Shown: positions 26,647-35,484 of the stretch, piece after piece
How the letters are laid out: each line of letters begins with the position of its first letter
Numbering within the stretch: position 1 is the stretch's first letter
Assembly (NCBI RefSeq): GCF_026239555.1
Contig: NZ_JAPIVP010000014.1
Location: forward strand, 62,001-126,000
Origin: Pedobacter sp. PF22-3
Lineage (GTDB): Bacteria > Bacteroidota > Bacteroidia > Sphingobacteriales > Sphingobacteriaceae
Direction: 5' to 3'
DNA: 64,000 nucleotides
Translations under genes and position numbers: made by a program
The notes under the pieces: model-generated
What the model was told of the DNA's origin: nothing
Database searches by the model: none
The model's input: only the letters and a program-made list of their open reading frames with translations

Positions 26647-28788
26647 TCAATTTTTGTCATAAGATAGTGAATAGTATTCATTGAAAACTAACATCTTATC
26701 CTTTTCTTTCAACATTGTTTTAAACGTTTCATAAGGCTTAAAATTATCTCCAAAGAGATTGCCCTCCCCAATATTCTTGAATGATTTCTTATCTTCAGAA
26801 TTAAGAACTGTATACGGATTTAGCGTTTTATCCACTGTAATCTGACGTTTCTTTATCAAACTTTCAAAGGCTTCGACAAAAGAGATAGTTGCACCTAAAA
26901 TTACCTCAAAAACCTTTTCATGAGAAAAAAAATCTTCATCCTCCGAATCTAGATATAAAACAAAGTTTGTATGCTTTTGTGTTGTCGTCTTATTACCTTT
27001 AGTATCTTTTTCAACACGCCCCAGTATAGGAAATGTAAAAAATGATTTCTTTTTGCTTTTAAGCAAATCCTCGGTTCTGGCATCCAAATTTAAATCTGCC
27101 AAAATTTCTTCATACTTTTCATCGTTGTTCTTTCTTAGAATCAACAAAGGCTCAGATTTAAGAATTGAATAGCCAACACTTCCGACATCCCATCCGAATA
27201 TACGTCCATAACCACCGTGTCGTCTTGCGAGTTCGGAGCCGTAGTAAGGAGTTATTTGCTGATAATATAGTATGCCAGCATCTTCGTATATCTTATGCAT
27301 GGTCAATCGAAAATTCGTCTTCTCTGGGACTGTTTGCTTTAAAGTAGTTGCAAGAAGACGTGTATAGGTTTCTAAGCACTGCAATGCATTCCCTGAAATC
27401 TTGGGAATATCATCGTACCAGGCACTTTTAAAAATAACCTCGTAGTCTTCTCCATCATTTTCCCAGAGTTTTTGGACGTTGCCATCGTGAATACTTTTTT
27501 CTTGTTTCTCTTTTATCCCAGCTTTTTTCACTCTTTCATCCAGGCCATCTACCAAAGTCAAAAGTTCCTCTTTATTGGTTCCGTAGCGGAAATATTTTGT
27601 ATGACTTGAATGATTTTCTTTATCTCCAATTATTTTAAAAGTGCGTTTATCCTTATCATATTTGAACTTTCCGTGCTTATATCCAATCGCTTGCTTACTA
27701 CCAGTTCTTTTTTTAACAAGAATGTATAAAAGAAATGAGTTCAATAAAGAGACTTTCCCAACCTTGAAAATTTGCTCAAAGGCAACTTTACCGTGCAAAA
27801 CTACCTTAAAATTTTTAAACTCAAGCTTGTCTAAAATGTGTTGGTAATATCTTTTGTTAATTTTCTCAAATTCGTTATAAATATATGAAGGATCTATTGC
27901 TGTACCTGAATTGGAATGTTCTAACAACTCTTTGAAATATTCCTGGCGGATATCGTTAAGTAGGGTTATCAAAGTTTCGGATTTGGCATCAGAATTTATT
28001 ATATCTATAAGTTTGTCATAGTCAAAATCCCGAACTTGGGATGTGATAACATCCATGAAAGCACCATCTCCTAATCCAGAGATCAGAAATTCTTCATCTC
28101 CAATATTTTCTTGAGTCAATTTTGTACACAACCAGTAACTATCGGTTTTCTCATATTCTGTAGATTTTTCTACACCAAAACCAATAGCATAAATGATCAT
28201 ATCACAATTTACGACATTACTCTTATCGTCAGAAATAATATATCCGTTTATATCATCGAAGGTTATACTAGTGATTTTTCCTGCGTTTAGAATTTCTCGA
28301 TAGTATTTTCCAATCTTTTCTTTCCTATCGCTAAAAAGCTTTGAAATATCTGAAAACTGTTTCTTAACCTTCGTAGAAACATCTTCAGCTTTGCCCCACT
28401 TCCAGTTAAGGACTGGGAGATCAGTTTTAGGATCAGTAGAACCTTTACTTGGGAAATTATAAATATTTGGATGTATTACCCGATTGCAACCAGATTGAAG
28501 TGGAAGAAGTACACCATGTTTTTCGAAAAGAGAAACATATACTTTACTATTCAGAGCAGCAGCGGCAAATGTCAGACCTGCAAAACCTCCGCCGATGATT
28601 CCGATTCTTGTGCCTTTTTTAATTTTTCCTAGTAAGTGTAAACAATAGAAAATATTTAATGCCCTAATTTGTTGGTCATGGATAGTCACCCCTTTTTGAT
28701 AAATTCCAATAATATATTGGTTGTCACCCAGATCAAACAGGTCTAAATATTTTTCTGCACTTTTGATTTTTTCTTCTTCGGTCAACAA
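26647..28788 (-). CDS. Large FAD/NAD(P)-binding protein with C-terminal GAF-like region
   Basis: A 713-residue soluble protein. A Rossmann dinucleotide motif RIGIIGGGFAGLTFAAAAL (Gly66, 68 and 71) ends in acidic Glu89, as in FAD proteins; NCDMIIYAIGFG (about 193-204) is the second flavoprotein motif and EEFLISGLGDGAFMDVI resembles the FAD-ribityl Gly-Asp motif. The N-terminal KGVTIHDQQIRALNIFYCL is distinctive. Beyond residue 460 no enzyme domain is visible, but about 470-690 has GAF-like sensor character (TNFVLYLDSEDEDFFSHEKVFEVILG). No membrane segment. It is paired with a degenerate JAB protein. Exact family and function unknown; a stress or defence role is inference from context. Confidence 0.65.
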   Translation of the reverse strand: MLTEEEKIKSAEKYLDLFDLGDNQYIIGIYQKGVTIHDQQIRALNIFYCLHLLGKIKKGTRIGIIGGGFAGLTFAAAALNSKVYVSLFEKHGVLLPLQSGCNRVIHPNIYNFPSKGSTDPKTDLPVLNWKWGKAEDVSTKVKKQFSDISKLFSDRKEKIGKYYREILNAGKITSITFDDINGYIISDDKSNVVNCDMIIYAIGFGVEKSTEYEKTDSYWLCTKLTQENIGDEEFLISGLGDGAFMDVITSQVRDFDYDKLIDIINSDAKSETLITLLNDIRQEYFKELLEHSNSGTAIDPSYIYNEFEKINKRYYQHILDKLEFKNFKVVLHGKVAFEQIFKVGKVSLLNSFLLYILVKKRTGSKQAIGYKHGKFKYDKDKRTFKIIGDKENHSSHTKYFRYGTNKEELLTLVDGLDERVKKAGIKEKQEKSIHDGNVQKLWENDGEDYEVIFKSAWYDDIPKISGNALQCLETYTRLLATTLKQTVPEKTNFRLTMHKIYEDAGILYYQQITPYYGSELARRHGGYGRIFGWDVGSVGYSILKSEPLLILRKNNDEKYEEILADLNLDARTEDLLKSKKKSFFTFPILGRVEKDTKGNKTTTQKHTNFVLYLDSEDEDFFSHEKVFEVILGATISFVEAFESLIKKRQITVDKTLNPYTVLNSEDKKSFKNIGEGNLFGDNFKPYETFKTMLKEKDKMLVFNEYYSLSYDKN

Positions 28789-28817
28789 AATATGAGAGTG
28801 TTATTTAACATTAAAAT

Positions 28818-28825
28818 CAAATGTA
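28818..28825 (-). promoter_or_regulatory. Candidate -7 element of the FAD-protein/JAB operon
   Basis: TACATTTG on the minus strand, a perfect TAnnTTTG match, 29 bp before the FAD-protein start codon. A TTTTG element lies about 24 bp upstream, slightly far for a standard -33 element. Confidence 0.5.
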
Positions 28826-28895
28826 AAGATATTATAAATTTAATATTATCAAAATCAATCGATTAAGATTATATATTACAGGAAGAAACAAAATT

Positions 28896-28926
28896 AAGTA
28901 GCCCTAGCTATAAGCCAGGGCTACTT
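28896..28926 (-). terminator. Terminator after the DUF2958 gene
   Basis: Arms AAGTAGCCCTAGC and GCCAGGGCTACTT around TATAA, with one mismatch; the minus-strand transcript continues into AAUUUUG. It lies 7 bp beyond the DUF2958 stop codon and separates it from the FAD-protein promoter. Confidence 0.65.
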
Positions 28927-28932
28927 AATAAA

Positions 28933-29301
28933 TTATTGTGGAAGGAATTTTTTCACAATCCCTGCTTCGGTTACGATATGCTCGCAGTAACGCGCAGCTC
29001 TTGCATAAGCACTCATCGGAAAATCTGCATCAAAGTGTTGATCGCGCTCTAGAAAACGAAATGCACCTTCAGCAGCTTTTATTTCTGATAGGCTGACATA
29101 GCCAAGCTCTGGAAATCCCATGCCTAGGTCACATAATCCGAATGCGATATCTTGTGTTTCGGGATCAAGTTCGGATAGCAACCATGTACAGTTTGTTCCG
29201 GTCATGAATAGTTTTACGACTGGTGGGTGATCCTTATCTGGATTTATATCCTGACTGTTTTCAAGAAGCTTTTTCAATTGTGGTTTGGTAAAGAGTTTCA
29301 T
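28933..29301 (-). CDS. DUF2958 protein
   Basis: A 122-residue protein with the DUF2958 signature VKLFMTGTNCTWLLSELDPETQDIAFGLCDLGMGFPELGYVSLSEI. This family is widespread on plasmids and integrative elements, including those of Proteobacteria, often near RadC-like and primase genes as here. Its molecular role is not known to me. The 247-bp gap upstream (29302-29548) shows no gene. Confidence 0.85.
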   Translation of the reverse strand: MKLFTKPQLKKLLENSQDINPDKDHPPVVKLFMTGTNCTWLLSELDPETQDIAFGLCDLGMGFPELGYVSLSEIKAAEGAFRFLERDQHFDADFPMSAYARAARYCEHIVTEAGIVKKFLPQ

Positions 29302-29548
29302 TTTGTACCTTTCTGATTGAGTTAATGTTACAGGAATGGCAAAAACTTCGTTCTAGTGAACGAACCAACTGTTATTTTGCTTCGCGAGGAAGCCATTTTT
29401 GGCGGGGGAAATAATATTTGGAGATGAGAGTGAACAAGTTAATGACTGGAATAAACATTAATTCTTTCAGGACGCTGAGACTCCTTTAACAATCAAAAGA
29501 AAAGGATTATCTAACCAGTAATATTGCCCTATATTCCTTCCGCCTTCA

Positions 29549-30010
29549 TCATCGAGGTATTAGCAGGTTTTCGGCCATTGAGAAAAATCCGGATGAGGTC
29601 AATATTATGTGGTCAAATACTGGCATGGTTAGCATTTTACCTCCTTCCACAAGTTTTTTAGTAGTTTTAATATCATCCTCACTTGGATTGAGATCTCCTG
29701 AAGGATGGTTGTGGGCCAGAATTATACTGCTGGAATTTGCTTTTAATGCTGTCGCAAACACAATTTTAGGGTCAACGATACAGGTTGAGATGCCTCCTGT
29801 TGAAATACTGGAAACGCCAAGTACACAACTTTTAACGTCAAGCAGGATGATTTTGAACTCCTCCAGTAAATCAATCCTGTTTTCATCCCAAACTGATTTT
29901 AAAACATCATAAGCATCATCTGCCGTGATCACTTGAATATCTCTATCTGGTCGAGTTCGTTTGTATTTTAAGCTGATTTCTTGGATTTTCGCATTTCTGA
30001 AGTTTTGCAT
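29549..30010 (-). CDS. RadC-like JAB-domain protein with intact metal site
   Basis: A 153-residue RadC-type protein common on mobile elements. The JAMM motif is complete: SSIILAHNHPSGDLNPSEDD with His100, His102, Ser104 and Asp113, and VFDHIILTSSGFFSMAE follows. The N-terminal helical region of chromosomal RadC is absent. The stop codon is TGA at 29549-29551. Despite its historic name RadC has no proven repair function; a metal-dependent hydrolase or structural role is likely. Its start touches the stop of the primase gene, so they are cotranscribed. Confidence 0.87.
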   Translation of the reverse strand: MQNFRNAKIQEISLKYKRTRPDRDIQVITADDAYDVLKSVWDENRIDLLEEFKIILLDVKSCVLGVSSISTGGISTCIVDPKIVFATALKANSSSIILAHNHPSGDLNPSEDDIKTTKKLVEGGKMLTMPVFDHIILTSSGFFSMAENLLIPR

Positions 30011-30939
30011 TACTCTGCTCCTGGTTTTTTAATTGCAGTCTTCTTTTCGCTGACAAGCTTATCGTTCGGGTCTTTGTGACCCTCATATTCTTTATGGTGC
30101 GAAATATGCTTTAACGGCCTGTTATCTGCGATGAAGTCATTAAGTATTTCACGGTGCCTCGCCCCTGAGTTGTCATTATCAAACCAGGAGTGTACTTCTT
30201 GGTAAGTGTAGTTGGTGATATAGGGAATAGCTTTTTTGAGGCGAGATAAAGAATTTAGGATAATAACATCATCTTCAAATTGTGTTGTATCACTGAAAAC
30301 AAGTATAGAAATAAAATCCATCATGCCCTCAAAGACATGTATTTTAGTTCTGTTCTCATCACTTCCCCGGATGAATGAAATATCTTTTTCCCCAACACTC
30401 GCTTTCAAAAGCTTGTTTCTAATTTCATATCCACCAGCTTCATTCTTTAAGCCTATTGCCTTAAAAAACTTACCTGTGTTGGTATTTCGAACCTGAACTT
30501 CTTTAAAATATTTTTTAGCAAATTCCTTTGGAATGCAACGATCAAGAAGATAGTTCAATAGCGCCGAATGTTTCAGCGTAGAAACTATCTCTATTTTTAA
30601 TTTGTACTTTTCCTGTTCGTCCGGCTGTATTTCAGCGACAAATGGCGTAATTGTAGCGTTCTTCCAGATGAGATTTATAAAGCGTAACGCATCACCAGCG
30701 GAATGATCTACATTTTGTGATTTCAGATAACCTATCGCGAATTGTAGAATGCCACCGCCTTTCTCTATGCCGTGGTCATACCAAGCATTTTTAACTCTGC
30801 AGAGCCAGAAGCTGGCAGTTTTTTCAATTCTGAAAGGTGACTTGTATAGTGCTTTGTTTGGATAGTTTTTTTCTGGGATGTAACCTAGTTTTTCGAGAAA
30901 TTCAGCCATAGGAATAGCTTTGGCTTCTTCAATGTTCAT
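30010..30939 (-). CDS. Toprim-domain primase-like protein
   Basis: A 309-residue protein with the two-part layout of Bacteroidota mobile-element primases. The N-terminus (MAEFLEKLGYIPEKN, YKSPFRIEKTASFWLCRVKNAWYDHGIEKGGGILQF) is a CHC2-like region without zinc cysteines. A Toprim domain follows (IHVFEGMMDFISIL with the conserved Glu, then VHSWFDNDNSGARHR with the Asp-x-Asp metal site). It may prime the complementary strand after transfer or assist element replication. Upstream lies a terminator and an excisionase-like gene. Confidence 0.85.
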   Translation of the reverse strand: MNIEEAKAIPMAEFLEKLGYIPEKNYPNKALYKSPFRIEKTASFWLCRVKNAWYDHGIEKGGGILQFAIGYLKSQNVDHSAGDALRFINLIWKNATITPFVAEIQPDEQEKYKLKIEIVSTLKHSALLNYLLDRCIPKEFAKKYFKEVQVRNTNTGKFFKAIGLKNEAGGYEIRNKLLKASVGEKDISFIRGSDENRTKIHVFEGMMDFISILVFSDTTQFEDDVIILNSLSRLKKAIPYITNYTYQEVHSWFDNDNSGARHREILNDFIADNRPLKHISHHKEYEGHKDPNDKLVSEKKTAIKKPGAE

Positions 30940-30976
30940 TGAGCCTCACAGTAAGAATAGATTTTAAGAGAGTGTA

Positions 30977-31018
30977 AAAAATTGTGATCCTGCCTGGTTA
31001 TGCAGGATCACAATTTTT
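30977..31018 (-). terminator. Strong terminator at the end of the HTH gene
   Basis: Perfect 17-bp arms (30977-30993 and 31002-31018) around an 8-base loop, with GATCCTGC/GCAGGATC at the stem and a T-run after it on the minus strand. The stem overlaps the final codons of the HTH gene. Confidence 0.75.
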
Positions 31019-31186
31019 AGCGTTGTTATAATTGTCTAGGTCATTTTTTTTGTAATAGGTATTGCGGCCTTCCTTGCTGAAAGGCAGCAGGTCTTTTTGG
31101 CGGGTAGCCATTGTATTTAATGCAGAGATTGTTTTATCGAGGTATTGAGCGGCCTCCGCCCGATTATATCTGTGCTTGATTGGCAT
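30998..31186 (-). CDS. Small helix-turn-helix protein (excisionase-like)
   Basis: A 62-residue protein with an HTH_17/excisionase fold: YNRAEAAQYLDKTISALNTMATRQKDLLPFSKEGRNTYYKKNDLDNYN. Such small proteins bend att-site DNA for integrases or act as regulators. It could serve the nearby second integrase (31961-33259), which lies about 775 bp away on the opposite strand. Confidence 0.75.
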   Translation of the reverse strand: MPIKHRYNRAEAAQYLDKTISALNTMATRQKDLLPFSKEGRNTYYKKNDLDNYNNAKNCDPA

Positions 31187-31258
31187 TAGTTCTCCTTGCT
31201 TTTGATGACGGCGAATTGATACCCGATGTCATTACATGAGAGCAAGAAAACTATTTTG

Positions 31259-31428
31259 TACAAAGGTTTGTAATATCTGTGCTAATCCAGACTTTGGAAT
31301 ATAATTAAAGCATAAATACTCATTAAGGGTGTATTTATTGTTTCGCGAATACATTTGTATTTTGTAAAGTTTTTCTTTTTCATCGGCTTTTTCTGCAAGG
31401 CGAGTCGCCAATCATACAAAGATTTGTG
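31259..31428. promoter_or_regulatory. Two similar operator-like palindromes and a -7 element
   Basis: TACAAAGGTTTGTA (31259-31272) is a perfect TACAAA-N2-TTTGTA dyad; TACAAAGATTTGTG (31415-31428) is a one-mismatch copy. Between them TACATTTG (31350-31357) matches the plus-strand -7 consensus. The region lies between the divergent HTH gene and the 55-residue gene, as expected for a repressor-controlled promoter. Confidence 0.45.
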
Positions 31429-31503
31429 AAACCGAAAATTTTTACAAACTTTCATGCTTCCTCAATATACAAGCTTCCTGCATTATTTTGAAAGGAAGCG
31501 CAC

Positions 31504-31671
31504 ATGCTTAAAATAGAAGATCACGAGCGCGCGTGCAGAACAGCCGCAAAACTGGTTGAGAAATTTGGAGATAAATATTTGCCAATTTTTGAGCGAACCT
31601 ATAAAGAGCTAAGACATGCACAGGAAACTGACAGCCTTAAATCAATCGCGATACAACTTGCTAGCCATTAA
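31504..31671 (+). CDS. Small 55-residue protein upstream of the second integrase
   Basis: ATG at 31504 and TAA at 31669-31671 encode MLKIEDHERACRTAAKLVEK followed by FGDKYLPIFERTYKELRHAQ and a short tail. It is helical and charged and reminds me of small proteins found on alphaproteobacterial mobile elements, though I cannot confirm homology. It is preceded by an operator-like region. Confidence 0.6.
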   Translation: MLKIEDHERACRTAAKLVEKFGDKYLPIFERTYKELRHAQETDSLKSIAIQLASH

Positions 31672-31730
31672 TTATACTTGTATCGCGTTGTGAATGTGCT
31701 ACAATCTGTTTAGTGGAAATGTCATCCAAG

Positions 31731-31958
31731 CTGTAACACATTTTTTTGGATTTCTGTAGATTGGAACAGATATTTTCTTGTTAAAACAACCACTAACAGT
31801 TTTTCCAGTTTTGGGATAAAAGACTTCCTCTCCGCCATTTTTGGCCTGATTTTGAACCCATTCTCTGTTGCAAACCTTTGCAAAGATGAGATTTTTTATC
31901 ATTCAGCCCGACTTACGGTCATAGTCCCCCCAAAACTGTAACACAAAACTGTTACACA
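31731..31958 (+). repeat. Three CTGTWACACA direct repeats before the second integrase
   Basis: CTGTAACACA at 31731-31740 and 31936-31945, and CTGTTACACA at 31949-31958; the last two are 13 bp apart and end just before the integrase start. Two copies continue into CATTTT. They are candidate integrase arm sites or operators. No convincing gene is seen between 31672 and 31960. Confidence 0.45.
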
Positions 31959-31960
31959 TT

Positions 31961-33259
31961 TTGGGAGTCAGTCCATTGCATAATATCATTTGTCGCGAAA
32001 ATACCTGGTACTTCAATCGTCGCGTTCCTGTCGAAGTTAAGGAATATGACCCGCGTAAGCTTATTCGCTATTCCCTCAAAACAGACAGCAAAAAAATAGC
32101 CAAACGGCTTGCAAGCAAGGAGAACCAAAAACTCGAACAGTATTGGTCAAGCCTTATCGAAACAGGAGCAAAACATTGCCACCACCGATATAAAAGCCTC
32201 GTGGAACGCGCCAGTTTATTCGGCTTTAAATACCAACATGTAAACCAAATCGCGATTGGTGACTTCCTTGATTTATTCAATCGTCTGAAATTCGTGGAAA
32301 ATGATTTATCAGAAAAAAGGGTTGAGGCTGTTTTCGGTACTGAAACGCCGCCAGAAATAGCACTTAGCGAGATTTTCCCAATCTTTCTAGGTTTGACAAA
32401 AAGCGTGGAAGTGGAGAAATCAGATAAGCAATATATCAAATGGAAAAATCCTCGTGATTTAGCCATGAGAAACGTAATCTTGGCACTTGGCAATAAAACG
32501 ATAAATAGCTTTACAAAGGATGATGCTAATAAAATTAAAGATTGGTATCTGGGTAGAATTAAAGCAAAGGAGATAAGCTTTGGAACTGCCGATAAACTTC
32601 TGGTTTATACCAAAACGATGATTTCGACAGTTTGTGAAGACCGCAAAATAAAATTTGATGTAAGCCATGTTTTTAACAAGTTTCTTTTTAACGTTGATGA
32701 CAAGAAACAACGTCCGCCGTTTTCAACAAACCATATTATCAATGTTTTATTGAACCCGATTAAACTTGCAGGAATGTCGCATATAAACCAGGCACTATTG
32801 AAAATTTTTGCCGAGACTGGTGCTTGTGTTGATGAAATAGTTGGCGTTCGTCCAAACGAAATTTTTCTCGACGGGAAAATACCGTATTTTTTAATCAAAT
32901 CGCATGATAGAGATAAATTGAAAACCAAACACCGTGAAAGATTAATGCCGTTAACAGGATATGCATTAGAAGCATTTCAAGAATTTCCACAAGGCTTTTC
33001 ACAGTTGGTGAGTGATATTGATTCTACAAATTCAGCAATTGCGAAATATCTTCGCCAAAATAATCTACTGGAAACACCTGAACATAGCGCCTACTCGCTT
33101 CGTCATAGTTTTCAGGATAGATTGACAAACCTTGATTGTAACGACCGTATTCAGACTGATTTGATGGGTCATGCGTTTAAAGATCGTACAAAATATGGAA
33201 CTGGTGCAACTTTAGAAAAGAAATATGAGTGGATGAAGAAAATTCAATTGAAGAGTTGA
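31961..33259 (+). CDS. Second tyrosine recombinase (DUF6538 type), catalytic Arg replaced by Cys
   Basis: A 432-residue integrase-like protein. The N-terminus WYFNRRVPVEVKEYDPRKLIRYSLKTDSKKIAKRLA is the DUF6538/minimal arm-binding type typical of Proteobacteria-style integrases, unlike the island's main integrase. In the catalytic domain the first Arg (family pattern G-A-R-x-x-E) reads GACVDE, with Cys289 (TGT, one transition from CGT); box II reads YSLRHSF with Tyr for the usual His; the end has LMGH and KYGTG. Activity is therefore doubtful. I used the TTG at 31961; no better start is visible. Probably the relic integrase of a nested element. Confidence 0.78.
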   Translation: MGVSPLHNIICRENTWYFNRRVPVEVKEYDPRKLIRYSLKTDSKKIAKRLASKENQKLEQYWSSLIETGAKHCHHRYKSLVERASLFGFKYQHVNQIAIGDFLDLFNRLKFVENDLSEKRVEAVFGTETPPEIALSEIFPIFLGLTKSVEVEKSDKQYIKWKNPRDLAMRNVILALGNKTINSFTKDDANKIKDWYLGRIKAKEISFGTADKLLVYTKTMISTVCEDRKIKFDVSHVFNKFLFNVDDKKQRPPFSTNHIINVLLNPIKLAGMSHINQALLKIFAETGACVDEIVGVRPNEIFLDGKIPYFLIKSHDRDKLKTKHRERLMPLTGYALEAFQEFPQGFSQLVSDIDSTNSAIAKYLRQNNLLETPEHSAYSLRHSFQDRLTNLDCNDRIQTDLMGHAFKDRTKYGTGATLEKKYEWMKKIQLKS

Positions 33260-33385
33260 TTTTTGCAATGTCAAATCCAACTCAAAACAATGAAGAGCCA
33301 GCCAGATAGGGAAACAATCAATTAGCATTGGTACGGAAATCATTTAGGAATATAATCTAATCACTTTAGAGATAAAGTTTTAAAC

Positions 33386-33730
33386 CTAATCAAAGTCCCA
33401 AACCTCGTCTTCAGTATCATAATACTTATCCTTAAAATGTTTCATGGCAGTCGTGTATTGCGCAATGATAAGTGTTGCATCACTATTACTTGGAAGAGCA
33501 TCATCGTCTAATAAATCTAATAACTCTATCATCGGCTCATTTCTCAAAACATTTTGAACTTTAACCAATAGCCTATTTATAATTTTTACTTTGGCAGAAT
33601 TTAACGAGCCGTCCTGCTTTTTTTTTGAAAGCTCGCTAATTTCAACGTAAACCGATTTGAGCATCGGCTGCAACATATCGAACTCTTCGATATCGGCTTC
33701 AGATATTTGTTTCTTATTGTTTTTCATCAT
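33386..33730 (-). CDS. PSNSD-motif protein A (last gene of putative defence operon)
   Basis: A 114-residue acidic protein with no recognised family. It is clearly homologous to the preceding gene product: both contain VEI-x-x-LSKK-x-Q, then a helix K-x-K-x-IN, and the shared DD-(A/V)-(L)PSNSD-(A/V)-T...QY motif. Its start overlaps the stop of gene B by 4 bp (ATGA), so the two are translated together. Tandem duplicates that diverge this much often form heteromers or a regulator/partner pair; that is inference. Confidence 0.6.
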   Translation of the reverse strand: MMKNNKKQISEADIEEFDMLQPMLKSVYVEISELSKKKQDGSLNSAKVKIINRLLVKVQNVLRNEPMIELLDLLDDDALPSNSDATLIIAQYTTAMKHFKDKYYDTEDEVWDFD

Positions 33731-34104
33731 TTGCTTAACCTATTTGGCGCTTTAGTTCTTACAGTAGAAATTTCTCCGTCAATACGCCAATACCAATAAC
33801 CATGATTTTGCACAATGCTATCATCTCTTAATTTTTCTAGGCAGTTTAAATATTGCCCTAATAGCATAGTAACGTCGCTATTACTGGGAACATCGTCTTC
33901 TTCGAATTGATCAAAGTCTCCAAACGGCTTGTACTTATCCTCTAATATAGTATTGGCTGTTGCTATCGTCTGATTGATAAACTTTAATTTAAATTTATTA
34001 ATCGCTTCGTTTTGTGCCTTTTTTGATAAAGCTCCTATTTCTACATGCAGACTTTCTAACTGCGCTCTTGTTTTTTCAAATGTATCAATTTCTTCGCGTG
34101 TCAT
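33727..34104 (-). CDS. PSNSD-motif protein B (paralogue of A)
   Basis: A 125-residue protein paralogous to gene A (LHVEIGALSKKAQ; KLKFINQTIATANTIL; EEDDVPSNSDVTMLLGQY), with an extra C-terminal tail ending WYWRIDGEISTVRTKAPNRLSK. No known domain. It begins 9 bp after the nuclease stop codon, inside the same operon. Confidence 0.6.
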   Translation of the reverse strand: MTREEIDTFEKTRAQLESLHVEIGALSKKAQNEAINKFKLKFINQTIATANTILEDKYKPFGDFDQFEEDDVPSNSDVTMLLGQYLNCLEKLRDDSIVQNHGYWYWRIDGEISTVRTKAPNRLSK

Positions 34105-34113
34105 GGTTCCTCC

Positions 34114-35484
34114 TTAAGCTGGGCAGCTTCTTGTAAATTCTATATATTTTTTCTTTATAATTTCAATTGGGTGGCGTTGTTTACTATCATATACTCCACA
34201 CATCAGTTTCAAATCTTCATCATCTAATATCAAAATACAACGGCGCTGGCCGGCCCATAAATCAATAGTATTTTGATAAAGTGCTTTACTGGGTTTATTT
34301 CTAGTAAACAAGATACCAAATTTACCAAATTCTTCACTTAGATATCTATTAAGTTGATTAATGTGTTCCCTTTCTATACTTGCTACATTTTTAAGCTCAA
34401 TCACCAACTGTCTTGACTGATAATTATCGTAAATGTCTGCCAAGAAATCGTAAGAGCGATTGTTATAAAATATGATATCACGTATTTGGGAACCTGATAC
34501 GGTGCGACTTTGTTCTTTAGCGAAATCTAAATGTGGATATAACATTGACGATAATAATTGCACCATATTATCCTCATATTTTATATCCGCATTGTTTGTC
34601 TTTCCTGTTGGAAGTTCTAAAACAGTTTTTAATTTCCTATTTGATGATAATACGGGTATCTGCGAAAATAGTGGATCATTTGTACAATCATTAGAAAATG
34701 CCTCTTTTTGATTTATATAACTCTCAACTAAATTATAATTGTTACGATTAAAATTTAAAATTCCTACTCGTTTTAACTTACCGTCATATTCTTTCTCAAT
34801 ATCCTTAATGTAATAATCGCTGAAATAATCATCATAGTTAATCCATGGAGAAAATCTCAACCATCTTTTAGGAACTAACAATATAGGTTTTGAATTTAAT
34901 GGATTTATTGGCAAAAAGGTATCTTCATTATCAACCTTACTCTTTTTATAGTTATATAGAGGGATATTTACTTTATGATATGGTATTTTATGCTTATCAC
35001 ATTGATCTAAAGTAAAATCAATCAAAAAAGATTTAACGAGACAACAAGCAATGTCGCTAATGCGATCCTTTGATATATTGTCAACTAGCAATTGTATTTC
35101 TTCAAAGTGCTGAAACCCCTGTTTATTTATTTGAGGTATATTTTTATAAAGCGACAGTATATCGTCCGCTAAATTTTTCCCTATCTTTTTTCCTTGTCGA
35201 GTTTTTGAGCTTCCAAAACCTACTTCTTCGCATTCAGATAATTCAATTAATATGTTTTTTGCTTCAACTTCCTTACCTGATACAAACATGCGACCTAACT
35301 GATTAAATGAATTAACCAAAGAGGTATGTAATGCATTATCTTGCTGAGAGGTAATTTTCCAGAGCAAGAAAGGGTCTAGATATAATGGTATATCCTCATC
35401 CAAAAAGGGTATGGCAAAATCTACTTCAGCTTGTGTGAAAGGTAGACTATGATAATCATTCAAACGGGGTCTAATTAGCGCCAT
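34114..35484 (-). CDS. Probable PD-(D/E)XK nuclease of the putative defence operon
   Basis: A 456-residue protein. Residues 1-300 have no domain I recognise (opening MALIRPRLNDYHSLPFTQAE). The C-terminal 130 residues look like a restriction-endonuclease fold: IRDIIFYNNRSYDFLADIYD (Asp346/Asp350), then LVIELKNV with Glu363-x-Lys365, then a helix INQLNRYLSEEFG and strand GILFTRN. These residues fit the PD-(D/E)XK active site, which cuts DNA or RNA. The gene overlaps the upstream HEPN-like gene by 14 bp. Confidence 0.65.
   Translation of the reverse strand: MALIRPRLNDYHSLPFTQAEVDFAIPFLDEDIPLYLDPFLLWKITSQQDNALHTSLVNSFNQLGRMFVSGKEVEAKNILIELSECEEVGFGSSKTRQGKKIGKNLADDILSLYKNIPQINKQGFQHFEEIQLLVDNISKDRISDIACCLVKSFLIDFTLDQCDKHKIPYHKVNIPLYNYKKSKVDNEDTFLPINPLNSKPILLVPKRWLRFSPWINYDDYFSDYYIKDIEKEYDGKLKRVGILNFNRNNYNLVESYINQKEAFSNDCTNDPLFSQIPVLSSNRKLKTVLELPTGKTNNADIKYEDNMVQLLSSMLYPHLDFAKEQSRTVSGSQIRDIIFYNNRSYDFLADIYDNYQSRQLVIELKNVASIEREHINQLNRYLSEEFGKFGILFTRNKPSKALYQNTIDLWAGQRRCILILDDEDLKLMCGVYDSKQRHPIEIIKKKYIEFTRSCPA

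Noticed and set aside
31699-31902. 67-codon minus-strand frame before the second integrase
   Set aside because: Overlaps the CTGTAACACA repeat region, has no recognizable domain and no clear start signal.
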